Shown: positions 1-7,264, counted from the first letter of the stretch. The stretch: 12,664 bases of DNA from CAZIMM01 sp964540415 (GCA_964540415.1 CAZIMM010000062.1:1-12664); one strand, 5' to 3'. The notes: generated by a model not told the origin, from the sequence alone. Made by a program: numbers and translations.

Positions 1-1
1 C

Positions 2-2023
2 CTTGCTCAAGATGGTGCGCAGCAGCAGTCTTTCGAAGGGCAGCCGCAGCAACAGGAAAATCAGCGTGAGAAAAAGCAGCGAAAGGCAGATAAGGAGCGT
101 AAGTTCCTCGGACTGTATTGCACCGATCTGACTGAAAAGGCAAGGAACGGAAAAATAGATCGTATTATCGGACGTGATAACGAGATTTACCGTTGCGTCC
201 AGATTCTTTGCAGACGCTCCAAAAACAATCCATGCCTCATCGGAGAACCCGGAGTCGGCAAAACCGCAATTGCAGAAGGCCTTGCCCTGCGAATAGCGGC
301 AGGCAATGTTCCGGCTAAGCTTGCAAAAAAGGAGATTCATCTGCTGGATTTGACAGCTCTTGTGGCAGGCACACAGTTCAGAGGTCAGTTTGAAAGCAGA
401 ATTAAGGGCCTTGTTGATGAGGTAAAGGCTCAGGGCAACATCATACTGTTTATTGACGAGGTGCACAATCTTGTCGGCACCGGTGACGCCGAAGGCTCCA
501 TGAATGCGGCAAACATTCTCAAGCCTGCGCTTTCAAGAGGCGAAATTCAGATTATCGGTGCGACCACCTTCACCGAATACAGAAAATATATCGAAAAAGA
601 CGGTGCTCTTGAAAGACGTCTGCAGCCGGTCAAGGTTGAAGAACCGTCAATTGAGGACACCTACAAAATGCTCCTCGGAATTAAGGATTATTACGAGAAT
701 TTTCACGGCGTGCGAATCAACGACGCTTTGGTTTACAGCACTGTTGTTCTGTCCGAGAGATATATCAACGACCGATTCTTGCCCGACAAGGCAATTGACC
801 TGCTCGACGAAGCATGCACCTGTGCCAACCTGCGCAACAAGGCAATCAGCGACCTTGAGCTGACTAAGCAAAGAATCAGCGATTTGCAGGCGGAGCAGCA
901 GCGGCTTATGGACGAAAAGGAAGTTGACTATGAAGCTGTTTCACGGCTGAATGCTGACATAATTGCATGCCAAACCTCACAAAAGCAGCTCGAAGTCAAG
1001 GTAAGGGACAGTTTCGTCACTGAGGATGATATCGCCCGCGTAATCCAGCTCTGGACGGGAATACCTTCGCATAAGGTTATCGAAAGTGATTTGCGCCGTC
1101 TTGCCGGTTTGGATGACAGGCTGCGCGAGAACCTTATTGGGCAGGACAAGGCAATCGAGCTTGTCTCCGCTGCAATTCGTCGCTCGCGTGTGCAAATCAG
1201 TATTCGCCGCAGACCGTCGTCGTTCATTTTTGTCGGTCCGACGGGCGTCGGAAAAACGGAACTTGTCAAGCGCCTTGCAGCCGAGCTTTTTGACACGCCC
1301 GAAACACTAATAAGGCTTGATATGTCCGAGTTCATGGAAAAGCACAGCGTGTCGCGCATAATCGGCTCTCCGCCCGGCTATGTCGGCTACGATGAAGCTG
1401 GGCAGCTCACCGAAAAGGTGCGCCGCAAGCCGTATTCGGTCATACTTTTTGACGAAATTGAAAAAGCTCATCCAGATGTTATGAATATTCTCCTCCAGAT
1501 TCTTGATGAGGGGAAAATAACCGATGCGCAGGGTCGCACCGTCGGCTTTGAAAACACGGTTATCATCATGACCTCTAACGCCGGAAGCGACCGCGGGGAC
1601 GGTGCGCTCGGCTTCGGCAAAATGAAAGGTGAGGCAACCAACGACAGGGCAATGAAGGCTCTGCGTGAGTTTTTGCGTCCGGAATTCCTCGGCAGAGTGG
1701 ATGAGATTGTGTTCTTTAACGACCTTACCCTTGAAGATTTTGAAAAAATCGCAACACTCATGCTGAAAGAACTTGTTGAACCTCTTCAAAACAAGAAAAT
1801 TGCTTTTTCCTGGGACAGTGACGTTCCCGCAGCCCTTGCCAAAAAAGCTCACGGCGGAACAAGAGGGGCAAGGGATTTGAGAAATGTCATCAGACGCAGC
1901 GTTGAAGATAAAATTGCATCCCTCATTGTTGACAATGCCGAAACACCTCTGTTAAGTGTTGTTTTGCATACGGACGACGGCGGAGAAATTGTCGCTGACT
2001 TTTCAAGGGAGACGGTTGAATGA
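2..2023 (+). CDS. clpC: ClpC/ClpA-type AAA+ unfoldase, 5' end outside window
   Basis: ATP-driven protein unfoldase expected to feed substrates to the ClpP peptidase in the cytoplasm. The frame is open from base 2, giving 673 visible residues; the N-terminal domain is missing because the window starts late. In fragment numbering: a Gln-rich linker (about residues 3-30), first AAA+ module with Walker A GEPGVGKT (81-88), Walker B Asp152-Glu153 and an ERR arginine-finger motif; a short coiled-coil middle region of ClpC size, far shorter than ClpB's; second module with Walker A GPTGVGKT (412-419), Walker B Asp484-Glu485, the SPPGYVGY pore segment and a GTRGARDLR sensor-2 motif. LGF at 536-538 sits where ClpA/ClpC carry the ClpP-docking tripeptide (IGL/VGF), arguing against ClpB. 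All catalytic motifs look intact. The stop overlaps the next start as ATGA. The clpC symbol is the best fit, but clostridia carry several related paralogs. Confidence 0.93.
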   Translation, partial: LAQDGAQQQSFEGQPQQQENQREKKQRKADKERKFLGLYCTDLTEKARNGKIDRIIGRDNEIYRCVQILCRRSKNNPCLIGEPGVGKTAIAEGLALRIAAGNVPAKLAKKEIHLLDLTALVAGTQFRGQFESRIKGLVDEVKAQGNIILFIDEVHNLVGTGDAEGSMNAANILKPALSRGEIQIIGATTFTEYRKYIEKDGALERRLQPVKVEEPSIEDTYKMLLGIKDYYENFHGVRINDALVYSTVVLSERYINDRFLPDKAIDLLDEACTCANLRNKAISDLELTKQRISDLQAEQQRLMDEKEVDYEAVSRLNADIIACQTSQKQLEVKVRDSFVTEDDIARVIQLWTGIPSHKVIESDLRRLAGLDDRLRENLIGQDKAIELVSAAIRRSRVQISIRRRPSSFIFVGPTGVGKTELVKRLAAELFDTPETLIRLDMSEFMEKHSVSRIIGSPPGYVGYDEAGQLTEKVRRKPYSVILFDEIEKAHPDVMNILLQILDEGKITDAQGRTVGFENTVIIMTSNAGSDRGDGALGFGKMKGEATNDRAMKALREFLRPEFLGRVDEIVFFNDLTLEDFEKIATLMLKELVEPLQNKKIAFSWDSDVPAALAKKAHGGTRGARDLRNVIRRSVEDKIASLIVDNAETPLLSVVLHTDDGGEIVADFSRETVE

Positions 2024-2763
2024 ACTCCGATATTGTTATGACAAATAACAGCAAGCTCCGTAAGGTTTTGCGGGCATTCGCTTATGCCGCGTTATCTCTC
2101 GCCGTTGTTGGTATGCTTGCTTATTTTGCAATCGGCAATTATCGGAACAGGGAAATCGAGCTTGAAAAATCCGGCAGTGATGTTTCCGCAAACTATATTC
2201 ATAAACTTCCGGACGATGTTGTGCTGAAAACAAATTCTTCGGACATCGACGAGGAAGAGTTCTTCACCAGACTTGATTATGTCTGCTTCAACGGAATCGT
2301 CAGGGATGTGAAAAATATATCGGTTACCAACCTCGGCTCCTCGGTCTGCTATGCTGTTGTAAAAATTGAAATTAAGCATATTTATTTTTCCGACACGGGT
2401 GACGAAAGCCTGTCCGTCGGAGACGTTCTTCCTGTTTTTTTGCATTTCCCGGTTGTTGGCACGGACTACGATGGCGACACCTTTGTAAGCTGCCGCATTG
2501 AAAAGGGCATGGAAGGAATTTTTATGCCAATTTTGCTTGACGATTCAACCCATTTCTCAAGCGGAGAAAGCTATTTCTATCCGTCCGATATCGCGCCTTA
2601 CGCTCTGGCGGACGGAAGCAGCCTCTTTCTTCAAACCGAGGACGGTGTGCTTTACGACAAAAATATATTTACCTCTCTTGATTCGCCCGACAACCTGCCG
2701 ATGGTTGATAGGTATCTGACGAAAATGTACAAAAAGTATATCCATCCTGCGGAATCGGAGTGA
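2020..2763 (+). CDS. Membrane-anchored protein of unknown function
   Basis: 247 residues; I do not recognise the family. Residues 1-18 are polar with several Lys/Arg, residues about 19-39 form one hydrophobic segment, and the remaining 200 residues are acidic and soluble-looking, so a single-pass protein with its bulk outside the cell is predicted. The soluble part has alternating hydrophobic stretches suggestive of beta strands and no catalytic motif I can name; there is no lipobox Cys. The start at 2020 is favoured over the in-frame ATG at 2038 because AGGGAG (2006-2011) lies 8 bases upstream and the start overlaps the clp stop by 4 bases, implying translational coupling. Its stop lies just before the next gene's start, so it probably belongs to the same transcript and envelope-related module as its neighbours. 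Confidence 0.75.
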   Translation: MNSDIVMTNNSKLRKVLRAFAYAALSLAVVGMLAYFAIGNYRNREIELEKSGSDVSANYIHKLPDDVVLKTNSSDIDEEEFFTRLDYVCFNGIVRDVKNISVTNLGSSVCYAVVKIEIKHIYFSDTGDESLSVGDVLPVFLHFPVVGTDYDGDTFVSCRIEKGMEGIFMPILLDDSTHFSSGESYFYPSDIAPYALADGSSLFLQTEDGVLYDKNIFTSLDSPDNLPMVDRYLTKMYKKYIHPAESE

Positions 2764-2768
2764 TGCAT

Positions 2769-3647
2769 ATGTCCTCGTTCCCGGTGTATCTGATAAGAGT
2801 TCTGACCTCATGGCTGACAGTGATTGCGTTCATCGTCATTGCTGTCGGTGAGCCGGCTCCGGGTGACGGCTTTTATGAGCCTGTAAGCACGCAGACTTTT
2901 TACGCGGTGGACGCATTGCTTCACGCACAGGGAATGACGACGGACGGTGAACATTTCTTTTACAGCTCTAATTACGGTCTGATAAAAACCGAGCTTGATT
3001 CCCGGACTGTTCTTGCAAGCAATCTTTGCGCGATTCCCCGTGAGCTTTTGTCACTCGGATGTAAGCACATCGGCGGAATAACTTATTACGACGGCAAAAT
3101 ATATTGCCCGATTGAGGACAGCAAGGTTTTTGAAAATCTCTACATTGCGACTTATTCGGCAGACACGCTTGAATATATCGAAAGCTTCAAGCTCTCAAAT
3201 GAACTGCACGAGAACGGTGTACCGTGGTGTGTTGCAAATCCGGACGAGGGTGTGATTTATTCCGCCCGACGCGATCATATAACGTCTCTCAATGTTTATG
3301 ATGCACAGTCGCTTGAATTCCTCCGGGAGATTCAGCTCACCGATAGTGTCCACAAGGTGCAGGGCGGTGAAATGTATAACGGTATTTTGTTCCTGAGCGT
3401 CAGCAGGGGAGAGCAGGCAGTTTACGCCGTTGATCCCGCCTCCGGAAAGGTTCAGAAAGCGTTTGACCGCAATCTCCCGAACGATGCGGAGGGTGAAGGA
3501 ATGACGATTTTGCCGACCGCTGACGGCGCACTGTTCCACATTATGGAAATAGCAGGTATAAGAGTCGCGTCAAGAGTCAGACACTATGCCTTTGATATTT
3601 CAACTTTGTCATGGAATAACAGCAAGGGGGTAAACAATGAAAGGTAA
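2769..3647 (+). CDS. Exported beta-propeller-like protein of unknown function
   Basis: 292 residues from the ATG at 2769. That start is chosen over GTG 2760 and ATG 2763 because GGAG (2757-2760) sits 8 bases before it. Residues about 7-26 are a hydrophobic signal or anchor segment after a single Arg. The mature part holds repeated strand-rich units of the form Tyr-(Asn/Asp)-Gly-x-(hydrophobic)-Tyr/Phe followed by a Val/Tyr-x-(Asp)-x-x-(Thr/Ser)-Leu-Glu turn: around 106-112, 126-137, 163-184 and 203-226. This is typical of YVTN/WD-like beta-propeller blades and suggests four or more blades. No catalytic residues are evident; such proteins often bind ligands or partners. The 3' end overlaps the metallophosphoesterase gene by 11 bases, so the two are coupled and may act together outside the membrane. 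The fold call is inference from repeats. Confidence 0.7.
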   Translation: MSSFPVYLIRVLTSWLTVIAFIVIAVGEPAPGDGFYEPVSTQTFYAVDALLHAQGMTTDGEHFFYSSNYGLIKTELDSRTVLASNLCAIPRELLSLGCKHIGGITYYDGKIYCPIEDSKVFENLYIATYSADTLEYIESFKLSNELHENGVPWCVANPDEGVIYSARRDHITSLNVYDAQSLEFLREIQLTDSVHKVQGGEMYNGILFLSVSRGEQAVYAVDPASGKVQKAFDRNLPNDAEGEGMTILPTADGALFHIMEIAGIRVASRVRHYAFDISTLSWNNSKGVNNER

Positions 3648-5169
3648 AATCAGGCGCTCTCTTTGTATTCTCCTCGGTGTATTGATTGCATTTCCTTCCG
3701 CTGCACTTTTTGCATATGCGGACACGAACGAGCTGAAAATGTTTGTTGCAGCAGATGTACATTTCAGGCATCTCGACAGCTTTGACGCAACGCCGGAGCA
3801 TTACGGTCTGTCGGGCAGTGAAATGTATTTTCATGCGGATGCACAAGGGCAGATGAACGTTGAAAGCGAGGCAATTTTGTATTCCTTGCTCGATGATTTT
3901 GAAAACTCCGACAGCCGTGTGATGCTCATTCCCGGTGATGTGACCGACACTGGCTATCTCACCGACCATAACAGGCTTGCTGAAATTCTCTCCTCCTTTG
4001 AACAACGTACCGGAAAGCAGATTTTTGTCATTTGCGGAAATCATGATTTGACATACGATGTCAACGGCAGCAGCTCCGAAGCCACATATGTTCAGTTCAA
4101 GAGCATTTACGCAGACCTCGGTTATAATCAGGCGCTGAGTGTACATTCCGCAACTGCGTCTTACACTGCGGAGCTTGACAGCAATTACAGGCTGCTTGCT
4201 ATAGACACTTGTAAGCACGGCCTGGCAGGCGGCTGCATCGGTGATGACCTTATGGAGTGGATAGACGAACAGATTGCCGACGCAAAGAGGGACGGCAAAA
4301 AACTCATTGCGATGGCTCATCATAATTTCCTTGAGCATTTTCCGCTTCAAAGCCCTATATCCGGTGACTTTGTTGTTGACGGCTACCGCGGGCTCTCAAC
4401 CCACTTTGCCGACAACGGAATCAAATATATTTTTACCGGTCATTTTCACACAAATGATATTTCTATGGCGACAACCCCTTCCGGCAACACAATATATGAT
4501 GTTCAGACTTCTGCTCTCAACGCAACACCGAATATTTACAGACGAGTTATTCTCAGCGACGAAAAGGTTGACATAAAGAGCAGCTACATAACAAAAATTG
4601 ACGTGTCGCATTTGCCTGAAGGAATGACGGCCAAGCAGGTTGCGCTGCTCGGAACCGATTTCCCGCGCTACAGCTCGGAATATTTTGTGGCCGGCGTCGA
4701 GTGGTGGATACTTTCATATATTGGGACGCCTCAAAAAATCGCGAACGCTCTCAATGTTGAAGAAGGAACTCCGGAATATGAACTTTTGGGCGAGCTTATG
4801 AACGTCCTTTGTGATGTGCTGACGATGCCGCTTTATGACCCCGGAACGCCGGAAGTTGACAGCTTGCAGGAAATTGCCGCGCTCGGCGGAGAAACATTCC
4901 CGCAGAGCAATTATAAAACCGTGCCGCAGCTTGCTGCAGATGTGCTGAACGCTTTCTTTGCCGGTGATGAGAACCTGAAGATGGATGACCCGGAAATACG
5001 TCTTCTGCTTTCCTGCGTAAAGGCGGCACTGACATACACTCTTGTCAACGCAGCGGATGATGTTTTGCGGGCTGAAACTTTTTTCGTCCGGATCGGGCGC
5101 GTCCATTTTCTTATATCCAAACACCTTTTCAAGCCACGCGTCGTTGCGTTTTTCGGGCAGGCGGTCTAA
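3637..5169 (+). CDS. Exported calcineurin-like metallophosphoesterase, N-terminal part up to assembly gap
   Basis: Predicted secreted dinuclear-metal phosphoesterase; substrate unknown. A signal peptide is clear: Lys/Arg-rich start, hydrophobic core at residues 9-25, and an AYA cleavage motif at 26-28. All hallmark metal ligands are present in order: D40-x-H42, GDVTD with Asp101, GNHD with Asn135-His136, the AHH pair at 228-229, and GHFH with His269 and His271. After the catalytic domain (about 30-310) comes a helical C-terminal region of unknown role. The ribosome binding site AAGGGGG (3624-3630) is 6 bases upstream. The genuine frame appears to end near codon 480: from about 5074 to the stop at 5167 the residues become rich in Phe, Val, Arg and His, as expected of antisense translation. 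The stop is therefore probably an assembly effect, and the true protein continues at 5182. Confidence 0.88.
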   Translation: MKGKIRRSLCILLGVLIAFPSAALFAYADTNELKMFVAADVHFRHLDSFDATPEHYGLSGSEMYFHADAQGQMNVESEAILYSLLDDFENSDSRVMLIPGDVTDTGYLTDHNRLAEILSSFEQRTGKQIFVICGNHDLTYDVNGSSSEATYVQFKSIYADLGYNQALSVHSATASYTAELDSNYRLLAIDTCKHGLAGGCIGDDLMEWIDEQIADAKRDGKKLIAMAHHNFLEHFPLQSPISGDFVVDGYRGLSTHFADNGIKYIFTGHFHTNDISMATTPSGNTIYDVQTSALNATPNIYRRVILSDEKVDIKSSYITKIDVSHLPEGMTAKQVALLGTDFPRYSSEYFVAGVEWWILSYIGTPQKIANALNVEEGTPEYELLGELMNVLCDVLTMPLYDPGTPEVDSLQEIAALGGETFPQSNYKTVPQLAADVLNAFFAGDENLKMDDPEIRLLLSCVKAALTYTLVNAADDVLRAETFFVRIGRVHFLISKHLFKPRVVAFFGQAV

Positions 5170-5171
5170 AA
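5074..5171 (-). other. Probable inverted or misjoined contig tip beside the scaffold gap
   Basis: Read on the minus strand in the aligned frame, about 33 codons give a hydrophilic, natural-looking sequence containing LPEKRND, AWLEKVFGYKK and MDAPDPDEK, with GAA/AAA/GAC/AAC-type codons typical of the window. The plus-strand reading of the same bases is an implausible run of Phe/Val/Arg/His. The stretch directly abuts the N run, a common place for inverted ends in short-read assemblies. It may belong to the missing part of the metallophosphoesterase in the opposite orientation, or to another gene. The left boundary is estimated from protein character only. Confidence 0.45.
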
Positions 5172-5181
5172 NNNNNNNNNN
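5172..5181. other. Assembly gap of 10 N inside the metallophosphoesterase gene
   Basis: Ten N bases lie between two pieces that seem to belong to one gene. A fixed count of ten is normally a placeholder, and the same count recurs at 11127-11136, so the true missing length is unknown. Confidence 0.97.
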
Positions 5182-5472
5182 GCCGAGTACGGGATCAAGC
5201 TTCCGGTCATGCCTTTGGGCGACGGTGCAATGCAAAAAACCGCAAAAGTTGTTTTTGCCAAATCTGTCTCAACTCGAATTGTCAACGGCTTGTTAGCTCC
5301 GTTGGTTGAGAGTGTCGTATCGGATGCGTTTGCACCGGCGGATGTCAATGTTGTTCTTGAACCGTATGGGTCATCACCGACTGACACCTCAAGAGGAGTG
5401 CCTCTCGACACATGGACGATCATACTGTTCTGGATGAATATGCTGTTTAAAATGCTGATATCAGTTTTTTAA
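5182..5472 (+). CDS. C-terminal part of the metallophosphoesterase after the gap, partial
   Basis: The frame is open from the first base after the gap and gives 96 residues, starting AEYGIKLPVM and ending at TAA 5470-5472. There is no ribosome binding site before the internal ATG at 5209, and the frame is already open and protein-like upstream of it, so this is the tail of a longer gene rather than a new one. It most likely finishes the metallophosphoesterase begun at 3637, since no other gene starts between. The last 18 or so residues are strongly hydrophobic (WTIILFW...MLISVF), consistent with a C-terminal membrane anchor. The assignment to the same gene is inference from position and strand. 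Confidence 0.7.
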   Translation, partial: AEYGIKLPVMPLGDGAMQKTAKVVFAKSVSTRIVNGLLAPLVESVVSDAFAPADVNVVLEPYGSSPTDTSRGVPLDTWTIILFWMNMLFKMLISVF

Positions 5473-5494
5473 ATAATTTGAAAAGAGGTATTCG

Positions 5495-7036
5495 ATGAAA
5501 AACGAAAACGGTTTAAAAACCTACACACCGAAAGAACGTAATATGTATCTCATCGGTCTTGCCGGTCAGAACATAATTTACAATATTATCGGTGCCGGAC
5601 TGCAGTACTATTTTGAGTCAGTCATTTTTATGCCGGCATTGGCTATCGGCGCAATTATGACCGCTGCGCGTGTTTGGGACGCTTTCAATGACCCGATGAT
5701 GGGCACGATAGTTGACAGAACAAGAACAAAGTGGGGCAAAATGCGCCCTTACCTGCTGTTTTGTCCCTTGCCGATTCTCCTGATAACCGTGCTCTGCTTT
5801 ACAAACTTCGGTATTTACACCGACCCTGCGGCGAACAAGACCCTAATCGTTGCCTGGGCGGCGGTAACTTATGTTCTTTGGGGAATGTCTTACACAGTCG
5901 GCGATATTCCTCTTTGGGGAATAACCGCAGTTATGACCGAAAACGACGACCATCGAAACAAACTGCTGTCACTTGCACGTCTGTTTGCGGGCATCGGCGG
6001 AGGATTGTCTTTGCTTACAATACAGCCTGTCGGTATTGCTGTCGGAAAATTTCTTCAAAACGCATGGTTTTCGGATTTGCCGTCAGATCAGGCGTTCGTT
6101 CAAGGTCAGAGATACGGTTTCCTTGTCACTGCCGCCGCCTTTGCAATTGTCGGCTGCGGTATGTTCCAGCTTGTCGGTATTTTTGCACGTGAGCGCGTAA
6201 AGGCAAGTGAAAAGAAGAACAACATCCGTCAGAACTTCAAGCTCATGTGGAGCAACAAGCCGTTCAGACAGCTTCTTGTTTCCGGCGTTCTCAGCAGCCC
6301 GAAGCAACTTGTTATGCTCGTGGCGATGACACTTGTCAACTATTATTATGCAAACAACGATTCCACGAAGATGCTTAAGTATTATGTCATCCTCGGTGCA
6401 GGACTTTTCCTGGGTCAGTTTGCCGTAATGCTGTTTATGCCTGCACTGGTGCGCAAATTCGAGAAAAAGACAATCTATAATTTGTCAAACCTCATCAGTG
6501 CAATACCGTTTGCCATGATTTTTGTCTGCTATGAGATAGCGGAAAATCATGATGTTACAACGCCTCTTTTCCTCGCTGTTTATTCATTGATGTTCACATT
6601 TGCCGGGCTTTCAATCGGTGCGGGTACTGTTTTGCAGTCCTTAATGATTGCGGATTGCATTGACTATGAGGAATATCAGAGCGGACTGCGTCCGGACGGC
6701 GTGTTCTTCTCGGGTCAGTCCTTCATCACAAAGCTTTCTACCGGAATTGCAACAATTCTCAGCTCCATTTCGTACTTCATTGTTGGTTTTGAGAAAGAAA
6801 GCCGTGAGGCGGTTGTTCAATATATGCAGATCGGAGTCGCACGCAATAATCCCGAATATGAGCCTTTCATGATGATTATGTTTTTCCTCATTTCTATCCC
6901 GCCGGCAATCGGCTGCATACTTTCTGCAATTCCCACATGGCACTACGCTCTGCCGGACAAAGAGCACAAGAGAATACTGAGCGAGCTTAATGAGCGCAGA
7001 CACACCCCGGAAGATATTGAGGCAAAAGTAAAATAA
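5495..7036 (+). CDS. GPH-family (MelB-like) cation:sugar-type symporter
   Basis: 513 residues and about twelve hydrophobic segments, typical of the glycoside-pentoside-hexuronide:cation symporter branch of the major facilitator superfamily in the plasma membrane. The diagnostic helix II and loop motif is present: RVWDAFNDPMMG (59-70), followed by a DRTRTKWGKMRP loop. Asp62 and Asp66 match the two aspartates of the MelB cation site (Asp55 and Asp59). In helix I the sugar-binding Asp19 of MelB aligns with Asn26 in GQNIIYN, so the substrate is probably not melibiose and cannot be named. AAGAGG (5483-5488) lies 6 bases before the ATG. The gene starts 22 bases after the phosphoesterase stop, so co-transcription is likely, and a terminator follows. 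Coupling to Na+ or H+ is not decided by sequence alone. Confidence 0.9.
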   Translation: MKNENGLKTYTPKERNMYLIGLAGQNIIYNIIGAGLQYYFESVIFMPALAIGAIMTAARVWDAFNDPMMGTIVDRTRTKWGKMRPYLLFCPLPILLITVLCFTNFGIYTDPAANKTLIVAWAAVTYVLWGMSYTVGDIPLWGITAVMTENDDHRNKLLSLARLFAGIGGGLSLLTIQPVGIAVGKFLQNAWFSDLPSDQAFVQGQRYGFLVTAAAFAIVGCGMFQLVGIFARERVKASEKKNNIRQNFKLMWSNKPFRQLLVSGVLSSPKQLVMLVAMTLVNYYYANNDSTKMLKYYVILGAGLFLGQFAVMLFMPALVRKFEKKTIYNLSNLISAIPFAMIFVCYEIAENHDVTTPLFLAVYSLMFTFAGLSIGAGTVLQSLMIADCIDYEEYQSGLRPDGVFFSGQSFITKLSTGIATILSSISYFIVGFEKESREAVVQYMQIGVARNNPEYEPFMMIMFFLISIPPAIGCILSAIPTWHYALPDKEHKRILSELNERRHTPEDIEAKVK

Positions 7037-7038
7037 TC

Positions 7039-7060
7039 AAAAGCGGAATATGGCTTTTTT
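7039..7060 (+). other. Weak hairpin directly after the symporter gene
   Basis: AAAAGC (7039-7044) can pair with GCTTTT (7053-7058) around an 8-base loop, followed by two further T. With only two G-C pairs it is a weak terminator candidate, just ahead of the stronger one at 7062. Confidence 0.3.
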
Positions 7061-7061
7061 G

Positions 7062-7098
7062 CGGTGAAATCACAAAAATACGGTTTCACCGTTTTTTT
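7062..7098 (+). terminator. Rho-independent terminator of the clp-to-symporter gene set
   Basis: CGGTGAAA (7062-7069) pairs perfectly with TTTCACCG (7084-7091). The stem can be extended by a T-G and a C-G pair to ten pairs with a loop of about ten bases, and seven T follow (7092-7098). It sits 25 bases after the symporter stop and before the next promoter, so it separates the two operons. Confidence 0.88.
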
Positions 7099-7199
7099 GT
7101 ATTATTTTTGTTATTCAGCTAATATTTATAACAAAAAATATAAATATAAAAGTATCCAAAAAAATTATTTTATATTGCGCAAATATATCATTTTAAATG

Positions 7200-7228
7200 T
7201 AGATTAGATAGGTGAATTGTGGTATAAT
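7200..7228 (+). promoter_or_regulatory. Probable sigma-A promoter of the V-ATPase operon
   Basis: A perfect -10 box TATAAT (7223-7228) is preceded by TGG, giving an extended -10 element. At 17-base spacing the -35 position (7200-7205, TAGATT) matches the consensus at only 3 of 6 positions, which extended -10 promoters tolerate. About 100 bases of very AT-rich DNA upstream (from about 7100) could serve as an UP element. Transcription would start near 7235, leaving a leader of roughly 30 bases. No operator was recognised. Confidence 0.7.
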
Positions 7229-7264
7229 ATGTAGATAATAAATAGTAATGAAAGGAGTATGTCT

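Noticed and set aside
350..352. TTG as start of the Clp gene
   Set aside because: The frame stays open and highly conserved far upstream, including the first Walker A at 242-265, so the true start is left of the window.
1307..1852. Minus-strand open frame of 181 codons
   Set aside because: It is antisense to the second AAA+ module of the Clp protein; codon pattern and composition do not support coding.
3577..4350. Long open frame on the minus strand
   Set aside because: It lies opposite the metallophosphoesterase, whose catalytic motifs are unmistakable. The minus product is Cys/His/Met-rich with no family features, as expected of an antisense shadow.
5209..5211. ATG as the start of a separate small gene after the gap
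   Set aside because: There is no ribosome binding site before it, and the frame is protein-like back to the gap edge, so it is an internal Met.
4714..5235. Minus-strand open frame across the first gap
   Set aside because: Only its middle (about 5074-5171) looks natural; both outer parts are antisense to good plus-strand sequence, so it is not a real gene as drawn.
7037..7264. Search for a small RNA, tRNA or riboswitch in the intergenic region
   Set aside because: Only the terminator, a weak hairpin, AT-rich sequence and the promoter were found; no cloverleaf or known riboswitch core was visible.
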